DNA from: Gammaproteobacteria bacterium
GTDB lineage: Bacteria; Pseudomonadota; Gammaproteobacteria; Eutrophobiales; Eutrophobiaceae
NCBI GenBank assembly: GCA_016193395.1
Contig: JACPSH010000009.1
Location: 1 to 49,934 of the forward strand
Direction: 5' to 3'
Length of the DNA stretch: 49,934 nt
The notes beneath the pieces are model-generated. The model ran no database searches. It was not told the origin of the DNA and worked only from the letters and a program-made list of their open reading frames with translations. Made by a program: the position numbers and the translations under genes. Below are positions 1 through 11,121 of this stretch, piece after piece (position 1 is the first letter of the stretch; every line of letters begins with the position of its first letter).

Positions 1-689
1 AGCAGCGCCTGCCACGACCTCCGATCCGCATCCGCGTTGTAAACCGTCCCGCGTTCCGGGTCCCTGGCTTCAGGGTTGGTAAAGGCGTGCATGGTGTTGC
101 CGTAGACATGGATCTGCCAGTTGGCGCCGGCCTCCGTCAGCTCTTTTTCGAATTCCTCGACCTGCTCGACCGGCACCATCGGGTCATCATTGCCGTGCAG
201 GGCGAGCACCTTGGCCTTGATCTTTTTCCCTTTCGTGTTGCCGGGCGGAGTGAACAGGCCGTGCATGCTCACCACGCCGCGCACGTCCGCGCCGCTGCGC
301 GCCAGATCGAGCGCACACAGGCCGCCAAAACAGAAACCCATTGCGACGATCCGGCCCTTGTCTACCTCCGGCTGTGACTGGAACGCGGATAGCGCACTCT
401 TCAGCCGGTCCTGCAGTTTGGCGCGATCCTGCATGAAGGGCTGCATCAGCTTCATGTTCTCGTCCGGGCCCTTGCCGAGCACGCCCTTGCCGTAGAGATC
501 GAGCGCGAATCCGGCGTAGCCCAGCCCGGCCAGCGCCCGGGCCTTGGCGCATTCGAACGGGCTGCGGCCGGCCCAGGCGTGCGAGATGAGGACGCCCGGT
601 TTGGGGGATTTGGCGGCATCGTCATAGGCGAGCATGCCTTCCAACAGCGTGCCGCCATGTCGGTATTCCACGGGGCGTTCTTTGATCAT
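1..689 (-). CDS. Dienelactone hydrolase family protein (3' end cut by window)
   Basis: Alpha/beta hydrolase of the dienelactone hydrolase family; such enzymes hydrolyse dienelactones or other small esters in the cytoplasm, and the substrate here cannot be told. It starts MIKERPVEYR, right after a strong GAGGAGG ribosome site. The nucleophile motif GFCFGG carries the Cys typical of this family, GNDDPMVP carries the acid and MHAF the His, so the Cys-Asp-His triad is complete. The reading frame runs off the left edge after DADRRSWQAL, near the usual end of the family. It begins 15 nt after the ntrC stop on the same strand, so it may be read through from ntrBC. Family assignment is firm, function is not. 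Confidence 0.9.
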   Translation of the reverse strand, partial: MIKERPVEYRHGGTLLEGMLAYDDAAKSPKPGVLISHAWAGRSPFECAKARALAGLGYAGFALDLYGKGVLGKGPDENMKLMQPFMQDRAKLQDRLKSALSAFQSQPEVDKGRIVAMGFCFGGLCALDLARSGADVRGVVSMHGLFTPPGNTKGKKIKAKVLALHGNDDPMVPVEQVEEFEKELTEAGANWQIHVYGNTMHAFTNPEARDPERGTVYNADADRRSWQAL

Positions 690-704
690 GGATCCTCCTC
701 GGCG

Positions 705-2108
705 TCAGACTTCCAGCCCCAAACCCCGGATCTTGCGCGTCAATGTATTGCGCCCCCAGCCGAGCAGGCGCGCCGCATCCTGGCGCCGGCCGCCGGAACG
801 TTTCAGGGCTTCTTCGATCATGATGCGCTCGAAGCGCGGCACGGCGTCGTGGAGCAGGCGCGTCTCCCCCCGGATGAGATTCGACTCGACCCACTTGCGC
901 AGGCCGGACTCCCAGTCGCCGTCGGCCTGTCGCACCTCGGCCGGATCCTTGAGTTCCGGCGGCAGATCGTCGGTATGCACTTCGCCGCCGGAGGCCATGA
1001 CTGTCACCCAGCGGCAGAAGTTTTCGAGTTGGCGGACGTTGCCCGGCCAGTCCAGCCCGTTGAGGAACGCCTGCGTCTCCGGCAGGATGCGCTTGGCCTC
1101 GACGCCGAGATCCGTGGCCGCGATGCGCAGGAAATGTTCGGTCAGCACGGGGATATCCGATCGCCTTTCACGCAACGGCGGCACGTGTACGCGGATGACA
1201 TTGAGACGGTGGAACAGATCTTCGCGGAACACGCCGTCGCGCACGCGCTGTTCGAGGTTCTGGTGCGTGGCCGCGATCACCCGCACATCGACCCTGACAG
1301 GCGTGTGGCCGCCGACCCGGTAGAACTCGCCGTCCGCAAGCACGCGCAGCAGTCGGGTCTGCAGCTCGGCGGGCATGTCGCCGATCTCGTCCAGGAACAG
1401 GCAGCCGTGGTTCGCCTGCTCGAAACGGCCGAGGCGCTGCGCGCTGGCGCCGGTGAATGCGCCGCGCTCATGGCCGAACAGCTCCGATTCCAGCAGTTCC
1501 CGCGGGATCGCGGCGGTATTCAGGGCGATGAACGGCTGCTCCGATCGCGGGCTGTGCCGGTGCAGGGCGCGCGCGACCAGTTCCTTGCCCGTCCCGGATT
1601 CGCCGGTGATCAGCACCGTCAAATGCGACCGCGACAGGCGGCCGATGGCCCGGAATACCTCCTGCATTGCCTGTGCCGAGCCGACGATCCCGGTGTTTCC
1701 CGGCAGCTCACCGGGCTTTTCCGGTAAGCGCTCACTCTGCTGAGGACGCAGCGCCCGTCTCACCAGCCCGACCATTTCGTCCACATCGAAAGGCTTCGAG
1801 AGGAACTCGAAGGCGCCTCCCTGGAAAGCGGAAACCGCCCGCTCGATATCGGAGTAGGCGGTCATGACGATGACCGGGACGCCGGTAGAACGCTGTTTGA
1901 TTTCGTCGAGCAGGCGGATGCCGTCCATGCCCGGCATGCGAATGTCGGAGATGATCAGGTCCGGCGTTTCGTGGTCCAGCCGGTTCAGGAGTTTTTCGCC
2001 GGTTTCGAAACTGGATACTTCGTACCCCTCCTTCGCCAGCGCCTTCTCCAGCACCCAGCGGATGGAGCGGTCATCATCGGCTACCCATATGTTGCGATTC
2101 GCGGTCAT
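705..2108 (-). CDS. ntrC: Nitrogen regulation response regulator NtrC (NR-I)
   Basis: Sigma-54-dependent enhancer-binding activator of nitrogen-assimilation genes, phosphorylated by NtrB. The 467 aa match the family length. The receiver domain has the acidic cluster ADDD (10-13) and phospho-acceptor Asp55 in ISDIRMPG. The AAA+ domain has Walker A GESGTGKE, the sigma-54 contact loop GAFTGA and Walker B LFLDEIGD. The C-terminus ends in a Fis-type helix-turn-helix (RQDAARLLGWGRNTLTRKI). Its ATG overlaps the ntrB stop by 4 nt (ATGA), indicating translational coupling. A consensus sigma-54 promoter precedes glnA nearby, a likely target. Identification is certain for practical purposes. Confidence 0.97.
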   Translation of the reverse strand: MTANRNIWVADDDRSIRWVLEKALAKEGYEVSSFETGEKLLNRLDHETPDLIISDIRMPGMDGIRLLDEIKQRSTGVPVIVMTAYSDIERAVSAFQGGAFEFLSKPFDVDEMVGLVRRALRPQQSERLPEKPGELPGNTGIVGSAQAMQEVFRAIGRLSRSHLTVLITGESGTGKELVARALHRHSPRSEQPFIALNTAAIPRELLESELFGHERGAFTGASAQRLGRFEQANHGCLFLDEIGDMPAELQTRLLRVLADGEFYRVGGHTPVRVDVRVIAATHQNLEQRVRDGVFREDLFHRLNVIRVHVPPLRERRSDIPVLTEHFLRIAATDLGVEAKRILPETQAFLNGLDWPGNVRQLENFCRWVTVMASGGEVHTDDLPPELKDPAEVRQADGDWESGLRKWVESNLIRGETRLLHDAVPRFERIMIEEALKRSGGRRQDAARLLGWGRNTLTRKIRGLGLEV

Positions 2109-3175
2109 GACTTCTCGTTCAGCGGCAGAAGGATGTGGAAACAGGTCTTCCCGTCGGTGCGTTCGTACTCGATGGATCCATTGTGGGCCCGGACCAGTGA
2201 CTGCGCGATCGAGAGGCCAAGCCCGGTTCCGTCGCTGCGCGTCGTCACCAGTGGATAGAACATGTCGTGCTCAATCTCGGGGGCGACGCCGGGCCCGTCA
2301 TCGATAATGTCGATCTGGACAGCCATCTTGAAATGCCGATGGCGAATCGTGCAGTTGCGCTTGATGCGCGTGCGCAAGGTAATGTTGCCGCCGACGCCGG
2401 TGGCCTGCACGGCATTGCGCACGATATTGAGAAGTGCCTGGATGAGTTGCGTGCGGTCCGCCTGCACCGGCGGGAGGCTGGGGTCATAGTCCCTTTCCAC
2501 CCGCAGTCGCGCGTCCGCTTCCGCGACCACCAGGCTTTGCACGTATTCCAGCACCTCGTGAATATTCACGTGCGACAAGGTGCGCTTGCTGTTCGGGACG
2601 AGCATGCGATCGACGAGGCTGCGCAGGCGGTCCGCCTCGCTGATGATGATCCGCGTGTATTCCCGGAGCTCGCTCCCGTCGAGTTCGCGTTCGAGCAGCT
2701 GTGCGGCGCCACGCAGCCCCCCGAGTGGGTTCTTGATCTCGTGCGCCATGCCCTGCAGCGATTTCCGTGCCGCTTCGTGCAGGACGGACAGGTGCTCCTC
2801 CCGGCGCGCGCGGTTGAAGGATTGCACGTCGATCAATTCCACGATCAGCGCCTCGCCCTCAGGATCGTCCAGCATAGGCGTAAAGACGGCGTCCACGCAC
2901 ACCAGCCGGCCCTGGCCGAGCTTGAGATTCATGCCCCACTCGGTGAACGAGCGTTTAGCCAGTAGGGCGCGCTGCAGCATGTCGGCGAAACCGGGAGAGT
3001 CCGGCACAATTTCGTATGCTGTGTGGCCGAGCACCTTGCGCGAACTTATGGAAAGCAGGTTTTCACCTGCTGGATTGATAGCCGTCAGACGCAACGTGCC
3101 ATCGAACATCATGACTGAGGTGTAGATATTCTCGATGAGCTGAAACGCCCTCTCGGCTGGGATGGTCATCATCAA
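2105..3175 (-). CDS. ntrB: Nitrogen regulation sensor histidine kinase NtrB (NR-II)
   Basis: Cytosolic two-component kinase/phosphatase that controls NtrC in response to PII. The 356 aa have no membrane segment. An N-terminal PAS domain (about 10-120) is followed by the dimerisation/phospho-acceptor motif GMAHEIKNPLGG with His145, and an ATPase domain with N box (NIVRNAVQAT), DDGPGV and TGLGLSIAQ glycine boxes. ATG was chosen at MMMTIPAERA; one of the adjacent Met codons could be the true start. An NtrC-type dyad lies 11 nt upstream of the start, suggesting autoregulation. A DUF4124 gene separates it from glnA instead of the direct glnA-ntrB-ntrC order of enterics. Confidence 0.97.
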   Translation of the reverse strand: MMMTIPAERAFQLIENIYTSVMMFDGTLRLTAINPAGENLLSISSRKVLGHTAYEIVPDSPGFADMLQRALLAKRSFTEWGMNLKLGQGRLVCVDAVFTPMLDDPEGEALIVELIDVQSFNRARREEHLSVLHEAARKSLQGMAHEIKNPLGGLRGAAQLLERELDGSELREYTRIIISEADRLRSLVDRMLVPNSKRTLSHVNIHEVLEYVQSLVVAEADARLRVERDYDPSLPPVQADRTQLIQALLNIVRNAVQATGVGGNITLRTRIKRNCTIRHRHFKMAVQIDIIDDGPGVAPEIEHDMFYPLVTTRSDGTGLGLSIAQSLVRAHNGSIEYERTDGKTCFHILLPLNEKS

Positions 3176-3185
3176 TACTCATTAT

Positions 3186-3202
3186 TGCACTAGTTTGGTG
3201 CG
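3186..3202 (-). promoter_or_regulatory. Putative NtrC-binding site upstream of ntrBC
   Basis: On the plus strand the site reads TGCACTAGTTTGGTGCG, that is TGCAC-N7-GTGCG, one base from a perfect TGCAC-N7-GTGCA dyad of the enteric NtrC type. It is centred about 20 nt upstream of the ntrB start codon, a position where NtrC would more likely repress (as at E. coli glnL) than activate. This is a motif match only. Confidence 0.65.
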
Positions 3203-3359
3203 TATGCTACTTGCAGGTGCACCAGGCCAGAGATGATACATATTTGTAACTTACTAAATAATAAGGACAAAATGCGATAATGCCATTTTCGCCCCTGTAT
3301 TCACCGATGCTAGGAGCAAGAACCGCACCACACTGAACCGGCAGGCGGCCGAGGAAGAT

Positions 3360-3917
3360 CTACTTGGGCTTCTTGGGCTGTGTACCGACGGTAGGCTTGG
3401 GCTGAAGCTTCGAGTGCATCTGAAGATGGAAGGTCGAGGTGGGGGAAGACTTGACGATTTTACCATCGGTCGTTTTGACGACCACTCGCAAGTTGTGCGT
3501 CCCACGTTCGACGTTGTTCAATCGGAAGCCCGGGGTCCGTCCCGTGGCATACTCGTTGCCGTCCAGGTAGAGCACGAGAACGTGGCTCGGAGACAGCGCC
3601 GGAACCAGGCGGACGGATACCGGTATGGTCGACTCGCCTTCTTCGAAACGCACCGCGACATCGTTGACGGGACTGGCGATTTCCAGCTCCGTGTACTCCG
3701 TGGCCACCGGACCCTGGGCAGACGGCTGCGTACTGGCGGGTCCCGTTTCCAGCGCCGGGATGATCGGCAGTTCCTCCAGTTCGATCTTCTCCGCATCTTC
3801 CGAAGGCGTGTCGGAGTAAATGATGTTGCCGTTCTTGTCCACGCTCTTGTACACGTCGGCGGCGACCGGTGTGCACGCGAGAAGCAGCGACAGGAATGCA
3901 AGTTTGGCTGGTTTCAT
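3360..3917 (-). CDS. DUF4124 domain-containing exported protein
   Basis: Secreted or periplasmic protein of unknown function, 185 aa. An N-terminal signal peptide (MKPAKLAFLSLLLACTPVAA) is followed directly by a DUF4124 motif (DVYKSVDKNGNIIYSDTPSE), the short domain seen near the N-terminus of many proteobacterial envelope proteins. The remainder has a beta-rich segment (about 80-165) and a lysine-rich tail (QPKKPK). It lies between glnA and ntrB on the same strand; in several gammaproteobacteria a DUF4124 gene occupies this position, so the linkage may be conserved. No catalytic motif is visible and no function is proposed. Confidence 0.85.
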   Translation of the reverse strand: MKPAKLAFLSLLLACTPVAADVYKSVDKNGNIIYSDTPSEDAEKIELEELPIIPALETGPASTQPSAQGPVATEYTELEIASPVNDVAVRFEEGESTIPVSVRLVPALSPSHVLVLYLDGNEYATGRTPGFRLNNVERGTHNLRVVVKTTDGKIVKSSPTSTFHLQMHSKLQPKPTVGTQPKKPK

Positions 3918-3976
3918 ATCGTCCGGGCCCGGTTGTTCATCACTATATTAGACGCACTTTCGCGTCTCCGCGTTCC

Positions 3977-4001
3977 AAAAGAAAAGCCCCCTTCCGGGGG
4001 C
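3977..4001 (-). terminator. Rho-independent terminator of glnA
   Basis: On the minus strand a 6-bp stem (GCCCCC, loop GGAA, GGGGGC) is followed by TTTTCTTTT. It begins about 30 nt past the glnA stop and should separate glnA from the DUF4124-ntrBC group. Confidence 0.88.
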
Positions 4002-4030
4002 CTTCCGTGACGCGATTAACGGACGGGCGC

Positions 4031-5440
4031 TTACAGGCTGTAATACATGTCGAATTCGACCGGATGGGACGTCATCCGGAAGCGCGTCAACTCCTCCATC
4101 TTGAGCTTGATGTAGGCGTCGATCATGTCGTCGGAAAATACGCCGCCGGCCTTGAGGAAATCGCGGTTCTTGTCGAGCGCGTTCAGCGCCTCTTCCAGGG
4201 ACGCGCAGACCGTCGGGATCTCCTTCTCTTCCTCCGGCTCCAGGTCATAGAGGTCCTTTTCCAGCGGTTTGCCCGGATCGATCTTCTTCTGGATCCCGTC
4301 GAGACCAGCCATCATCATTGCGGCAAACATGAAATACGGGTTGCCGTTCGAATCCGGGAACCGCACTTCAACGCGACGCGCGTTCGGGTTGGCCACCAGG
4401 GGGATTCGGCACGAGGCTGAGCGGTTGCGCGCCGAATAGGCGAGCAGGGTCGGCGCTTCAAACCCGGGGACCAGCCGCTTATAGCTGTTCGTGCCCGAAT
4501 TGGTGAAGGCATTCAGGGCATGCGAGTGCTTGAAGATGCCGCCGATGTAATGCAGCGCCAGTTGCGAAAGACCGCCGTACTTGTCGCCCGTGAACAGGTT
4601 CCTGCCGCCCTTGCCCAGCGACTGGTGCGTATGCATGCCGTTGCCATTGTCGCCGACCAGGGGCTTCGGCATGAAGGTCGCGGTCTTGCCAAAACCGTGC
4701 GCTACGTTGAGCACGACGTACTTCAGCATCTGCAACTCATCGGCTTTGCGCACCAGCGTATTGAATCGCGTGCCGATCTCCGCCTGGCCGGCGGTCGCCA
4801 CCTCGTGATGATGCAGTTCCACGGGGACGCCCATTTCCATGAGCGTGGAGCACATCGCCGAGCGGATGTTCTGCTGTGAATCGACCGGCGGCACGGGGAA
4901 ATAACCACCCTTGATCCCGGGCCTGTGGCCGGTATTGCCGTCCTCGTACTCCGTCCCCTTGTTCCAGTGCCCTTCCTCCGAGTCAATCCGGTAGAAGGCG
5001 GAATTCAGATCCGCGCCCCAGCGCACGTCATCGAAGATGAAAAACTCGGGCTCGGGGCCGAAATAGGCCTCGTCGGCGATGCCGGTGGACTTGAGATAGG
5101 CCTCGGCGCGCTTGCCGAGCGAGCGCGGGCAGCGCTCGTAGCCCTGCATGGTGGTCGGCTCGAGCACGTCGCAGCGGATATTGAGCGTCGGGTCGTCGAA
5201 AAACGGATCCATGACCGCGGTTTCCGTATCCGGCATCAGCGTCATGTCGGACTCGTTGATCCCCTTCCAGCCGGCAATGGAGGAGCCATCGAACATCTTC
5301 CCGCTCTCGAAAAATTCCTCGTCGGCCATCTGGACCGGAATAGTCACGTGCTGCTCCTTGCCGCGCGTGTCGGTGAAGCGCAAGTCGATGAACTTCGCCT
5401 CGTTGTCCTTAATCATCTTCAACACTTTCTCTTTAGACAT
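4031..5440 (-). CDS. glnA: Glutamine synthetase type I
   Basis: Makes glutamine from glutamate, ammonia and ATP as a cytoplasmic dodecamer. The 469 aa equal the usual GSI-beta length. Visible signatures are the beta-grasp segment [13 protein letters not shown], the metal/substrate motifs [10 protein letters not shown] and [11 protein letters not shown], the latch region [13 protein letters not shown] and the adenylylation site Tyr398 in [10 protein letters not shown], so it is predicted to be controlled by GlnE adenylylation. A consensus sigma-54 promoter lies about 115 nt upstream and a strong terminator follows. The start [10 protein letters not shown] has the upstream GAGGAG ribosome site. 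Confidence 0.98.
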   Translation of the reverse strand: MSKEKVLKMIKDNEAKFIDLRFTDTRGKEQHVTIPVQMADEEFFESGKMFDGSSIAGWKGINESDMTLMPDTETAVMDPFFDDPTLNIRCDVLEPTTMQGYERCPRSLGKRAEAYLKSTGIADEAYFGPEPEFFIFDDVRWGADLNSAFYRIDSEEGHWNKGTEYEDGNTGHRPGIKGGYFPVPPVDSQQNIRSAMCSTLMEMGVPVELHHHEVATAGQAEIGTRFNTLVRKADELQMLKYVVLNVAHGFGKTATFMPKPLVGDNGNGMHTHQSLGKGGRNLFTGDKYGGLSQLALHYIGGIFKHSHALNAFTNSGTNSYKRLVPGFEAPTLLAYSARNRSASCRIPLVANPNARRVEVRFPDSNGNPYFMFAAMMMAGLDGIQKKIDPGKPLEKDLYDLEPEEEKEIPTVCASLEEALNALDKNRDFLKAGGVFSDDMIDAYIKLKMEELTRFRMTSHPVEFDMYYSL

Positions 5441-5554
5441 CGCTAGTTCTCCTCAGATGTTTCCGCTTGCGTCAGGAGGCACGAACGGCCAGGAGCGGGA
5501 GAGATCCCTTCCATCTGCTGACTTGTGGTTCTTTAAATTATTCCGCTGGGTGTG

Positions 5555-5570
5555 TGCATTTAATGTGCCA
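5555..5570 (-). promoter_or_regulatory. Sigma-54 (-24/-12) promoter of glnA
   Basis: Minus-strand sequence TGGCACATTAAATGCA matches TGGCAC-N5-TTGCA: GG at -24 and GC at -12 with the required 10 nt between them. Transcription would start near 5545, giving a leader of roughly 105 nt before glnA. It is the natural target of NtrC encoded downstream. No clean enhancer dyad was found upstream. Confidence 0.85.
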
Positions 5571-5704
5571 CTCAACGGAATTCACAACTTCTTGAATTTG
5601 CGACAGCTTCCCAGGGTATCAAGCAGCTGTTTGCCCCGTTTTAAAGCACGTTGAAAAGTCTGCGCCTCATTATGGTGCTTAACACCACCCGGGATTTGCA
5701 ACCG

Positions 5705-6955
5705 CTATTCCGGGGGTATCGATTCCAGGGTCAGGAGCGTCTCAATGGATTCACGCCGCCGCACTTCGTGCGCGCGCGAACCGTCTACCAGGATTTCCGC
5801 CGCCCGAGGGCGGGCATTGTAATTGGAACTCATGCACGCTGCATATGCGCCGCTTGAGGCGACGGCCAGCAGGTCGCCCTCGGCGATCGCGAGACTGCGG
5901 CCCAGGCCGAGGAAATCCGCGCTTTCGCATACCGGCCCGACCACGTCGAACGTTTGTGGCGCGGATCCGGACTGCTGGCGTACCGGGAGAATGTCCTGCC
6001 AGGCGTCGTAGAGCGATGGACGCAGCAGGTCATTCATCGCCGCGTCCACTATCGCGAAATTGCGCGCCGCGCCATACTTGAGGTATTCGACACGGGTCAG
6101 AAGGACACCGGCCTCCCCCACCACGGAACGCCCCGGCTCCAGCATCAATTTCAACGTGCGCTGTCCGATCCGGGCGCACAGCGCCTGCACCAGTTGTTCC
6201 GGCGCTGGAGGCGCCTCGTCGCGATACCGGATCCCGAGACCACCCCCCATGTCGACATGATCGATATCCATGCCTTCGACACGCAGCGAGTCGGCCAGCT
6301 GCAGGACGCGCGTGAACGCATCGATAAAAGGCTCCAGGGAAGTGATCTGCGAACCGATATGACAGGCGATCCCGGTAACCTGAAGGTGCGGCGATCGCGC
6401 TGCTTCCCGGTACACCGCCAGCGCCTCCCGGTGGGCAATGCCGAACTTGCTCTCCTTCAGCGCGGTGGCGATATAGGGATGGGTGCCCGCGTCCACGTCC
6501 GGATTCACGCGCAAGGCGACCCTGGCGCGCTTGCCCAGCGCGCCTGCGATCCGCTCCAGGCGTCGCAATTCCGCGGCCGACTCCACGTTGAAACAGCCGA
6601 TGCCCGCCGCCAGCGCCTGATCGATCTCATCGGCGCGCTTGCCCACGCCCGAGAACACGATGCGCGCCGGATCGCCCCCGGCGCGCAACACGCGCTCGAG
6701 TTCGCCGCCGGAAACGATATCGAAGCCGGAACCGAGACGCGCGAGCAGGTGCAGCAGCGCGAGGTTGCCGTTGGCCTTGACCGCGTAACAGACCAGGTGA
6801 GAACGGCCGGCGAACGCGTCATCGTAGGCGCGCCAGCCTGTTTCGATCGCCGCGCGCGAATAGATGAAGCAGGGAGTGCCGAAACGGGCCGCGATTTCGG
6901 ACAACGGAACCTGTTCGGCGCACAGCTCGCCGTCCCTGTAGCTGAAGTGCGGCAT
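5705..6955 (-). CDS. lysA: Diaminopimelate decarboxylase
   Basis: PLP enzyme converting meso-diaminopimelate to L-lysine, the last step of lysine synthesis. The 416 aa match the usual length. The fold-III barrel has PLP-binding Lys60 in CYAVKANGN, the HIGSQI motif (GIACHIGSQITSLEPF), the glycine-rich phosphate-binding motif DMGGGLGIRY, and the C-terminal EPGRSVVG and CESADFLG segments that supply the substrate and partner-subunit residues. It starts 5 nt after the stop of lptM, forming the common lptM-lysA pair. dapF, which often follows, is not next to it here; the next minus-strand gene is glnA. Confidence 0.97.
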   Translation of the reverse strand: MPHFSYRDGELCAEQVPLSEIAARFGTPCFIYSRAAIETGWRAYDDAFAGRSHLVCYAVKANGNLALLHLLARLGSGFDIVSGGELERVLRAGGDPARIVFSGVGKRADEIDQALAAGIGCFNVESAAELRRLERIAGALGKRARVALRVNPDVDAGTHPYIATALKESKFGIAHREALAVYREAARSPHLQVTGIACHIGSQITSLEPFIDAFTRVLQLADSLRVEGMDIDHVDMGGGLGIRYRDEAPPAPEQLVQALCARIGQRTLKLMLEPGRSVVGEAGVLLTRVEYLKYGAARNFAIVDAAMNDLLRPSLYDAWQDILPVRQQSGSAPQTFDVVGPVCESADFLGLGRSLAIAEGDLLAVASSGAYAACMSSNYNARPRAAEILVDGSRAHEVRRRESIETLLTLESIPPE

Positions 6956-6960
6956 ATCCG

Positions 6961-7110
6961 CTATGCCGGCCGCGTGAGATCAGGCGCCGAGGTGTGCGAT
7001 TGGTCGGGCAGGTAAAGATCACCCTTTTGTCCGCATCCCGCTGCGCACGCGAACAGCGCCAGCAGCAGCACAGCGATGCGGCACGGACGAATCAAACGAC
7101 GGGCGTACAT
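6961..7110 (-). CDS. lptM: LPS-assembly lipoprotein LptM (YifL-type)
   Basis: Small outer-membrane lipoprotein of 49 aa. In E. coli LptM (formerly YifL) assists oxidative maturation of the LptDE translocon. The sequence shows a basic N-terminus (MYARRLIRPCR), a hydrophobic stretch, a lipobox ending at AAGCGQKGDLYLP, and a short disordered tail. The CGQKGxLYLP block right after the lipobox is the signature of this family. It sits directly upstream of lysA, as in many gammaproteobacteria. The gene is short; start and stop were read directly from the sequence. Confidence 0.9.
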   Translation of the reverse strand: MYARRLIRPCRIAVLLLALFACAAGCGQKGDLYLPDQSHTSAPDLTRPA

Positions 7111-7288
7111 GGGCAATTCCTGCTGACAGGCAGCGGGTTCGGGAGGATATCAAAATTATGCCTGGCAAGGCAGCATGCGGGCGCCGGAACGGTGCGCGCA
7201 TACCCCCGGCGCTTGCATCGGGGGCGCGCTTGCATTCGCCGCGCAATTTAGTTGAAATGCCTGAAAACAGGGAGGCGGTGAAACAGCC

Positions 7289-7615
7289 ATGGGCGACAAT
7301 ATCATCCACGTCACGGATTCCACGTTCGAAGCGCAGGTGCTCAATTCCAACAAGCCCGTCATGGTGGATTACTGGGCGGAGTGGTGCGGGCCGTGCCGGA
7401 TGATTGCGCCGATGCTCAACGAGATCGCCCAGGAATACGGTTCCAAACTGACGGTCGCCAAGCTCAACGTCGATGAGAACCAGTCGACGCCGGCGCGATA
7501 CGCGGTGCGAGGCATCCCCACCCTGATGATCTTCAAGGGCGGGCAGATTGCGGGGACCAAAGTCGGCGCGCTCTCCAAATCGCAACTCGCGGCCTTTATC
7601 GACAGCGTTATTTGA
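7289..7615 (+). CDS. trxA: Thioredoxin 1
   Basis: Cytoplasmic dithiol-disulfide oxidoreductase of 108 aa, the exact family length. The active site WAEWCGPC is canonical and the cis-proline loop [10 protein letters not shown] is present. It lies directly upstream of rho, a pairing seen widely in proteobacteria. A GGAGG is present upstream but about 14 nt from the ATG, so translation initiation may be modest; no better in-frame start exists. It is divergent from lptM-lysA. Confidence 0.97.
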   Translation: MGDNIIHVTDSTFEAQVLNSNKPVMVDYWAEWCGPCRMIAPMLNEIAQEYGSKLTVAKLNVDENQSTPARYAVRGIPTLMIFKGGQIAGTKVGALSKSQLAAFIDSVI

Positions 7616-7776
7616 GGGTTGAAACTACTGGACGCGGGCGGGGGGGCATGCTAGCTTATTTTGGTATCGGCCTTTCCGTTTAGTCCCTCTACCCAGCAAT
7701 CTGCGATTTTCCCCGGCACTGGCGCCTGGTGCGCCTGTGTGATCCGGCCACTCAACTTCCGCGCGAATGGGAGTCC

Positions 7777-9036
7777 ATGAACTTAACTGAACTCAAGCAA
7801 CAACCAGCCTCCGAACTGATCACGCTTTCCGAATCCCTGGGCCTGGATGGCCTGGCCCGCTCCCGAAAACAGGACGTCATCTTCGAGATCCTCAAGGCCC
7901 AGGCCAAGAAAGGCGAGGACATATACGGCGACGGCGTCCTCGAGATCCTCCAGGACGGGTTCGGTTTCCTCCGTTCCGCGGACAGTTCGTATCTCGCCGG
8001 TCCGGACGACATCTACGTTTCACCCAGCCAGATCCGGCGTTTCAACCTGCGCACCGGCGACAACATCTCCGGAAAGATCCGGCCGCCCAAGGACGGCGAG
8101 CGCTATTTCGCCCTGCTCAAGGTCAACGAGATCAATTTCGAGCCGCCGGAAAAGGCCAAGCATAAAATCCTGTTTGAAAACCTCACGCCGCTGTTTGCCA
8201 ACCGGCGGTTGATACTCGAAATCGGCAACGGCAGCACTGAGGACCTCACCCCCCGCATCATCGATCTGGTCTCGCCCATCGGCCGCGGCCAGCGCGGCCT
8301 GATCGTGTCTCCGCCGAAGGCCGGCAAGACCATGATGCTGCAGGCCATCGCCCATTCGATCACGCACAACTGCCCCGAGTGCCACCTGATTGTCCTGCTC
8401 ATCGATGAGCGGCCCGAGGAAGTGACGGAAATGGAGCGGTCGGTGCGGGGCGAAGTCATCTCCAGCACGTTCGATGAGCCCGCCACGCGCCATGTCCAGG
8501 TCGCCGAGATGGTGATCGAACGCGCCAAGCGCCTCGTCGAACACAAGAAGGACGTCGTCATATTGCTCGATTCGATCACGCGTCTCGCCCGCGCCTACAA
8601 CACCGTGGTGCCCGCCTCGGGCAAGGTGCTGACGGGCGGCGTGGACGCCAACGCCCTGCAACGGCCGAAGCGGTTCTTCGGCGCCGCACGCAACATCGAG
8701 GAGGGCGGTTCGCTGACCATCATCGCCACGGCTTTGATCGACACCGGATCGCGCATGGACGACGTGATCTACGAGGAATTCAAGGGCACCGGCAACATGG
8801 AGATCCACCTGGAGCGCGAGATCTCCGAGAAGCGCATCTACCCGTCCATCAACATCAACCGCTCGGGGACCCGGCGCGAAGAGCTGCTGACCGAGCCGGA
8901 CGAACTCCAGAAGATCTGGATCCTGCGCAAGCTGCTACACTCGATGGAGCCGACCACGGCGATGGAATTCCTGCTGGAACGACTCAAGCCGACCAAGAAC
9001 AACGGGGAATTTTTCGACGCGATGAAGCGGGGCTAG
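7777..9036 (+). CDS. rho: Transcription termination factor Rho
   Basis: Hexameric RNA helicase that ends transcription. From [10 protein letters not shown] the product is 419 aa, the same length as E. coli Rho; an upstream in-frame Met (7729) would add 16 unconserved residues and was rejected. The N-terminal helix bundle and cold-shock-like RNA-binding domain ([19 protein letters not shown]) are followed by the RecA-like ATPase with Walker A PPKAGKT, Walker B VVILLDS, and the Q/R loops ([21 protein letters not shown]). A 160-nt leader separates it from trxA. Confidence 0.98.
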   Translation: MNLTELKQQPASELITLSESLGLDGLARSRKQDVIFEILKAQAKKGEDIYGDGVLEILQDGFGFLRSADSSYLAGPDDIYVSPSQIRRFNLRTGDNISGKIRPPKDGERYFALLKVNEINFEPPEKAKHKILFENLTPLFANRRLILEIGNGSTEDLTPRIIDLVSPIGRGQRGLIVSPPKAGKTMMLQAIAHSITHNCPECHLIVLLIDERPEEVTEMERSVRGEVISSTFDEPATRHVQVAEMVIERAKRLVEHKKDVVILLDSITRLARAYNTVVPASGKVLTGGVDANALQRPKRFFGAARNIEEGGSLTIIATALIDTGSRMDDVIYEEFKGTGNMEIHLEREISEKRIYPSININRSGTRREELLTEPDELQKIWILRKLLHSMEPTTAMEFLLERLKPTKNNGEFFDAMKRG

Positions 9037-9042
9037 GGCCCC

Positions 9043-9073
9043 AAAAAAAGAACCCGCCGTAAAGGCGGGTTCT
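9043..9073 (-). terminator. Terminator between rho and groEL, oriented for groEL
   Basis: A 10-bp inverted repeat (AGAACCCGCC, loop GTAAA, GGCGGGTTCT). On the minus strand it is followed by seven T residues, so it is a strong terminator for groEL. The stem can also form in rho mRNA, but without a good U tract on that side. Confidence 0.9.
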
Positions 9074-9096
9074 GTGTTTGCAACTCCTGGAGCGGC

Positions 9097-11036
<1,940 letters not shown>

Positions 11037-11093
11037 CGTCTCCAACCCTCCTGATTTCTTAACTTTCTGTTTCATAAGGATTTTATTCCTTTG

Positions 11094-11120
11094 TTAGCAC
11101 TCTACTTTAACGAGTGCCAG
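11094..11120. promoter_or_regulatory. CIRCE operator (HrcA-binding) of groESL
   Basis: TTAGCACTC - 9 nt - GAGTGCCAG matches the CIRCE consensus TTAGCACTC-N9-GAGTGCTAA at 16 of 18 positions. It lies directly downstream of the -10 box, in the groES leader, where HrcA would block transcription until heat shock. hrcA itself is not in the window. Confidence 0.93.
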
Positions 11121-11121
11121 C

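Noticed and set aside
579-1727. Long plus-strand ORF of 382 codons
   Set aside because: Antisense to ntrC, low-complexity Arg/Ala/Gln-rich product; the minus strand encodes a complete, conserved NtrC.
5662-5678. NtrC enhancer candidate upstream of glnA (GCGCC-N7-GGTGC)
   Set aside because: Spacing is two bases wider than the consensus dyad and one arm is mismatched; not listed as a feature.
7616-7776. Promoter for rho in the trxA-rho gap
   Set aside because: TTGAAA occurs, but no -10 at acceptable distance; nothing supportable was found in this leader.
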